From assembly GCA_902529785.1 (NCBI GenBank), contig CABZXV010000007.1, positions 1 through 46,838 on the forward strand: a stretch of 46,838 nucleotides of DNA. The letters run 5' to 3'. The position numbers and the translations under genes are program-made. The notes beneath the pieces are model-generated. The model made no database searches and was not told the DNA's origin. It saw nothing but the letters and a program-made list of their open reading frames with translations. The DNA comes from an uncultured Pelagibacteraceae bacterium. GTDB taxonomy: Bacteria; Pseudomonadota; Alphaproteobacteria; Pelagibacterales; Pelagibacteraceae. Shown here piece after piece: positions 43,343-46,838 of the stretch (the stretch's first letter is position 1; each line of letters begins with the position of its first letter).

Positions 43343-44617
43343 TTAAAATTGTTCGGACTCGGTTGATCCTTCCATTGCTGTGGTTGAACTCTTACCTGAG
43401 CTAATTGTATTTGAAACAGCATCAAAATAAGATGTACCTACTTCTCTTTGATGTTTAACACTAGTATATCCATCTTTTTCTCTAGCAAATTCATGCTGTT
43501 GGATTCTAGAATAAGCAGTCATTCCTTCTTTTTTATATTTTTCTGCTAACTCAAATATCGCAATATTTTGTGTATGAAAACCAGCAAGTGTAATAAATTG
43601 AAATTTGTAACCCATTTCTCCAATTTTTCTTTGGAAAGATCCAATTTCCTCATCTGACAAATGTTTCTTCCAATTAAATGATGGTGAACAATTATAAGCT
43701 AACATCTTACCAGGATATTTTTCATGAATAGCATCAGCAAATTTCTTTGCTTCCTCTAAATTTGGAGTTGCTGTTTCACACCATATTAAATCTGCGTATG
43801 GTGCATAAGCTAGACCTCTTGAGATTGCTTGCTCAATTCCATCTTTTACATAAAAGAAACCTTCTGGGGATCTTTCGCCAGTTAAAAAAGGTTTATCATT
43901 TTCATCAAAATCATTGGTAATTAATTTAGCAGCATTAGCATCAGTTCTAGCAAGAATGATGAGAGGGACATCTGCTATATCTGCTGCTAATCTTGCTGCT
44001 TTAAGGTTTCTAACCATAGTTCCAGTTGGAACCAAAACTTTACCACCCATGTGACCACACTTTTTCTCACTCGCTAATTGATCTTCAAAGTGAACGCCAG
44101 CGGCACCTGCTCTAATAAATTTTTTTGTTAATTCGAATACATTTAACGGACCACCAAATCCTGCTTCTCCATCAGCTATTATCGGTAACATATAATCAGT
44201 TCTTTTACTTTTATCCATGTCTCCATCTATCATTTCCATATGTTGAATTTGATCAGCTCTGATTAAAGAATTGTTCATAGTCTCAACTAATTTTGGTGCA
44301 CTATCATATGGATATAATGATTGGTCAGGATACATTTCACCAGCACTATTAGCATCAGCTGCCACTTGCCAACCACTTAAATAAATTGCTTTTAATCCAG
44401 CTTTTGCATGTTGAACTGCATGATTTCCAGAAAGTGACCCTAATGTGTTCACATAAGACTCTGTGTTTAGAAGTCTCCAAAGCTTTTGGGACTGCATTTT
44501 GCACATCGAATACTCAATTTTAATTGATCCTCTTAATCTCTCAACTTCCTCGGGTGTATAATCTCTTTTAATACCTGCAAATCTCTGTAAATCGTATGAA
44601 ATGTTTTCAGCTGACAC
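43343..44617 (-). CDS. aceA: Isocitrate lyase
   Basis: 424-aa glyoxylate-bypass enzyme that splits isocitrate into glyoxylate and succinate, used for growth on acetate or other C2 units. Active-site block KKCGHMGGK has Cys 187; [11 protein letters not shown] and FEDQ bind the metal and substrate. The start is GTG (MSAENIS) with a good Shine-Dalgarno (GAGAGG). An ScfR-type regulator, the family controlling glyoxylate/short-chain acyl-CoA genes in other bacteria, is divergently encoded 316 bp away. No malate synthase is in this window. Confidence 0.97.
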   Translation of the reverse strand: MSAENISYDLQRFAGIKRDYTPEEVERLRGSIKIEYSMCKMQSQKLWRLLNTESYVNTLGSLSGNHAVQHAKAGLKAIYLSGWQVAADANSAGEMYPDQSLYPYDSAPKLVETMNNSLIRADQIQHMEMIDGDMDKSKRTDYMLPIIADGEAGFGGPLNVFELTKKFIRAGAAGVHFEDQLASEKKCGHMGGKVLVPTGTMVRNLKAARLAADIADVPLIILARTDANAAKLITNDFDENDKPFLTGERSPEGFFYVKDGIEQAISRGLAYAPYADLIWCETATPNLEEAKKFADAIHEKYPGKMLAYNCSPSFNWKKHLSDEEIGSFQRKIGEMGYKFQFITLAGFHTQNIAIFELAEKYKKEGMTAYSRIQQHEFAREKDGYTSVKHQREVGTSYFDAVSNTISSGKSSTTAMEGSTESEQF

Positions 44618-44660
44618 TTAAACCTCTCTCTTTGAATAAATGACTAGAAATTACTAATTT

Positions 44661-44822
44661 TTAATTTGAGCTATATTCTTCAGTAAATTCGTTCATTCCG
44701 CTTGATCCCCAATCGCAATGATCGTCTCTGATGTAGATGCCTTTAGACTTATGCTCAGAATGCTCTTCTTTGTTAGTAATTTGGTAGTTATTTTCTATGT
44801 TGTTGATTTTGTTTTTTTCCAT
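44661..44822 (-). CDS. 53-aa micro-ORF between aceA and the ScfR regulator (not in ORF track)
   Basis: ATG at 44822 to TAA at 44661 encodes 53 residues starting MEKNKINNIENNYQ and containing HSEHKSKGIYIRDDHCDWGSSG before an acidic tail (FTEEYSSN). It is soluble, with a His/Asp/Cys/Trp cluster (RDDHCDWG) suggestive of metal or thiol chemistry. I know no family for it. The frame is open throughout, lies on the same strand as aceA 43 bp upstream of it, and starts 11 bp from one copy of the 19-bp repeat. No Shine-Dalgarno is obvious. It could be an aceA leader gene. Confidence 0.6.
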   Translation of the reverse strand: MEKNKINNIENNYQITNKEEHSEHKSKGIYIRDDHCDWGSSGMNEFTEEYSSN

Positions 44823-44833
44823 GTAAACTTTAT

Positions 44834-44925
44834 AATTTACAATATTTACAAAATCTACAATTAATTACATTTTCCTTGTAAAATACAATAATTTTATGTA
44901 AATTTAAATTTACAATATTTACAAA
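44834..44925. promoter_or_regulatory. Repeated 19-bp operator-like sequence (two direct copies)
   Basis: AATTTACAATATTTACAAA occurs exactly at 44834-44852 and again at 44907-44925. One copy lies 11 bp before the micro-ORF start (which leads to aceA) and the other 7 bp before the regulator's ATG. Each copy is itself two TTTACAA-type half-sites in tandem, and an inverted half-site (TTGTAAA) lies between at 44876. Half-sites resemble TTTGCAAA sites bound by ScfR regulators such as PccR, with G to A changes. A shared operator is inferred. Confidence 0.6.
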
Positions 44926-44932
44926 TAGTAAA

Positions 44933-46357
44933 ATGAGTCAAATTGATACAAAAATCGGTCCAAAAATCAAAGCTTTTAGAAGACAGTTAGGTATACAAGC
45001 TAACAAACTAGCTGAGGAAATGTCTATCTCTCCAAGTTATTTAAATTTAATCGAAGGTGGAAAAAGGAAAATTGATGGTGATTTACTATTAAGAGTTTGT
45101 GATAAACTTAAAATAGAACTTTCAGATTTAACAAGTAAGACAGACATTAATCTAGAAAATAATATATCTGAGTTGTTGGGTGATGAGCTTTTTGAAGATC
45201 TAGATATCTTGGGGCCAGAAGTAAAAGATTTAGTTAATACTAATCCAAAAATTGCTAAAGCTTTAATCAAGTTAGGGGATAATTTTAAGCAAAAAGATCA
45301 TGAAATTTTTAATAAACTAGAAAATATTTCAGGTAAAATTATTGATGGAAGAAAAAATGCATTTCCTGGGGAAGTAATTTCAGATTTTTTACAAGAGAAT
45401 AAAAACTTTTTTCCAAAACTGGAAGAATTTGCAAATAAAATCTTTGATAAGGTTAAACAAAATAACAGAACAAGATATATAGCTCTTTGTGATTTTCTAA
45501 AAACTGAGTATGGTATAACAGTAAAAGATGTGATTCCAAAAGAAGGAAAACCATTTTCAAAAATATACAAAGTTAAAGAAAAAGAGTTATTATTATCTGA
45601 TTATCTTTCACTTGAAACAAAAAAACTTTTTGCCGCTGCACAAATTTCACAAGAAGGAGCATCAAAAGAAATTGATGAGTACCTATCCACATTTAGTTTT
45701 CCAACGAATGAGTCTAAAAAGTTAACTAGGGTTGCTCTCTTAAATTATTGTGGAGCAGCAATATTAATGCCCTACTCTCTTTTTCATAAAGAGTGTAAAG
45801 AATTAAAATATGATCTTGAACTTTTACAAAATACATTTGCAACTTCGTTTGAACAAGTTGCACATAGAGTAACCTGTTTACAAGATCCTAAACTACCTGG
45901 AATACCTTTTCATTTTTTAAGAGTTGATGTTGCTGGAAACATATCAAAAAGATTCTCATTATCAGGCATTGAAATACCAAGGTATGGCGGCGCTTGTCCT
46001 CGATGGAATGTTTATTCAGCTTTTTCAAGACCTGGGGTAATTCAAGCAGCAGTAAGTAAAATGACTAATGGAGAAAAATACGTTTGTATAGCAAAGACAG
46101 TTGAAAAAGGTGTTGGAAGATATGGACAAAAGAAAAGTATGTTATCTATAGGTCTTGGATGCGAGGCGAAATATGCAAAAGAATTTGTTTATACTGAAAA
46201 TTTAGATTTAACTGATAAAAAATCTGAGTTGCCTATAGGCGTATCATGTAGAACGTGCGATAGACTTGATTGTTCACAAAGAGCCTTTCCACCTCTTCAT
46301 AAAAAATTTGATGTAGATATCAATTCTAGAGGAGTTTCTGTTTACGTAAATGAATAA
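44933..46357 (+). CDS. ScfR-family short-chain acyl-CoA-responsive transcriptional regulator
   Basis: 474-aa regulator. An N-terminal XRE-type HTH (about 9-65: IKAFRRQLGIQANKLAEEMSISPSYLNLIEGGKRK) is followed by an IrrE/Xre-like middle and a C-terminal DUF2083-type domain: RVTCLQDPKLPGIPFHFLRVD, RYGGACPRWNV and CRTCDRLDCSQRAFPPL (Cys cluster). These blocks define the ScfR group (RamB, PccR, MccR), which senses short-chain acyl-CoAs and controls glyoxylate-cycle or propionate genes. It is divergent from aceA. It probably autoregulates through the repeat 7 bp before its ATG. Expected target: aceA. Confidence 0.88.
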   Translation: MSQIDTKIGPKIKAFRRQLGIQANKLAEEMSISPSYLNLIEGGKRKIDGDLLLRVCDKLKIELSDLTSKTDINLENNISELLGDELFEDLDILGPEVKDLVNTNPKIAKALIKLGDNFKQKDHEIFNKLENISGKIIDGRKNAFPGEVISDFLQENKNFFPKLEEFANKIFDKVKQNNRTRYIALCDFLKTEYGITVKDVIPKEGKPFSKIYKVKEKELLLSDYLSLETKKLFAAAQISQEGASKEIDEYLSTFSFPTNESKKLTRVALLNYCGAAILMPYSLFHKECKELKYDLELLQNTFATSFEQVAHRVTCLQDPKLPGIPFHFLRVDVAGNISKRFSLSGIEIPRYGGACPRWNVYSAFSRPGVIQAAVSKMTNGEKYVCIAKTVEKGVGRYGQKKSMLSIGLGCEAKYAKEFVYTENLDLTDKKSELPIGVSCRTCDRLDCSQRAFPPLHKKFDVDINSRGVSVYVNE

Positions 46358-46361
46358 AAGG

Positions 46362-46838
46362 TTAATTTTGCTTTAGTTTTTGCCTTTTCTTTGAAATTAA
46401 TTGAGTAAGTGAGTCCACCATTAAATCTGATGCTTTAAATATTTCATTAGGTTTGAACTCATAAGACATATTTTTTTCATCATTTGTCTTGTCTTCTATT
46501 ATTATTCCTTTATCTGGCGAATTGTCCTTAATATATATTAAAATTAACCATTCTTCGTCTGATGACTCGTCCCATTTTATGAATATTTCCCCAGTCTCAA
46601 ATCTTTTGTCTATACATCTGAATATAGACATATGTCTTGTAATATATCTTTTATTTAACTGAAAAACTAAACTGTTAGCACTTCTATAAAAACTTTCTAA
46701 AGCAAACTCAATTTTTTGTCTTGCTAAGTTATATTCCCTTTCTTTTTCAAGTAAGGCTGATCTATCATCTTCTTCGTCAATTTTTACTCCAAGAGCTTCG
46801 ACTCTTTCCCTAATTTTTTGATCTCTAATTAATCTATA
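46362..46838 (-). CDS. Unknown protein, C-terminal part (5' end beyond window)
   Basis: The track lists an 89-aa ORF from 46631, but the frame stays open without a stop to the right edge (69 more codons: YRLIRDQKIRERVEALG... to RYITRHMSIF), so the gene is longer and truncated by the window. The added region includes EDDRSALLEKEREYNLARQKIEFALESFY, predicted helical/coiled. The C-terminal part is mixed alpha/beta (ETGEIFIKWDESSDEEWLILIYI). I do not recognise the family. It converges with the ScfR gene, 4 bp from its stop. Confidence 0.75.
   Translation of the reverse strand, partial: YRLIRDQKIRERVEALGVKIDEEDDRSALLEKEREYNLARQKIEFALESFYRSANSLVFQLNKRYITRHMSIFRCIDKRFETGEIFIKWDESSDEEWLILIYIKDNSPDKGIIIEDKTNDEKNMSYEFKPNEIFKASDLMVDSLTQLISKKRQKLKQN

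Noticed and set aside
46362-46631. 89-aa gene as listed in the track
   Set aside because: The frame continues without a stop to the window edge, so this is the C-terminal part of a longer gene.

Overview
The window looks like a chromosomal segment of a SAR11-type alphaproteobacterium (Candidatus Pelagibacter or a close relative). The evidence is very A+T-rich sequence, with A/T-ending codons and Lys/Asn/Ile-rich proteins. Genes are packed extremely tightly, with many TAATG and ATGA junctions and divergent starts as little as 16 bp apart. The neighbourhoods are alphaproteobacterial: F0 genes with paired b'/b subunits and no F1, ispH-thrB-rnhA, ileS-lspA-BamF-like lipoprotein, DUF2093 next to the lipid A genes, and an ScfR-type regulator. 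A proteorhodopsin-associated retinal pathway is also present. The taxonomic call is inference; no rRNA is present. I found no tRNA, rRNA, CRISPR, prophage, IS or plasmid feature, and the gene content reads as core chromosome.

Layout. 1-2757 (+): the C-terminal end of SMC, then the ATP synthase F0 operon atpI-atpB-atpE-b'-b. 2802-7060 (+): a four-gene retinal operon crtI-crtB-crtY-blh, followed by overlapping genes for a tiny two-helix membrane protein, ispH, thrB and rnhA (to 9544). 9568-17004 (-): DUF2939 protein, peroxiredoxin, thrC, then a rearranged cytochrome c oxidase cluster read as ctaC-ctaD-ctaE-subunit IV-small ORF-ctaB. 17092-18592: a small membrane protein, a second subunit-III-like protein and a Sco copper chaperone. 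18587-22600: rsmE and a set of electrophile/redox functions (haloacid dehalogenase, DoxX, pirin, quinone oxidoreductase, DUF2721). 22653-28469: ubiA, then msbA-waaA-lpxK-lpxL for lipid A/Kdo and its export, and DUF2093. 28496-36773: purD-rsmD on + and pgi, BamF-like lipoprotein, lspA, ileS, ribF and a HAD-IIA phosphatase on -. 36841-38935: a groES-groEL operon with a sigma32-like promoter and a strong intrinsic terminator. 39114-43331: typA with a possible 7-codon leader peptide, a YczE/YitT membrane protein, a secreted DUF6134-like protein, a TerB-J-domain protein and a small membrane protein. 43343-46838: isocitrate lyase, an unlisted 53-aa ORF, a divergent ScfR-family regulator with a repeated operator-like sequence, and a gene running off the right edge.

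How it fits together: the window is mostly energy conservation at the inner membrane. F0 uses the proton gradient, the aa3-type oxidase generates it, and the crt/blh operon makes retinal, presumably for a light-driven proton pump encoded elsewhere. The rest is envelope biogenesis, amino-acid, flavin and purine biosynthesis, and chaperones.

The least explained part is the isocitrate lyase / ScfR locus. A 19-bp sequence occurs twice, once just upstream of each divergent start, and a previously unlisted cysteine-containing micro-ORF sits between the regulator and aceA. I do not see a clearly new defence or mobile system here.
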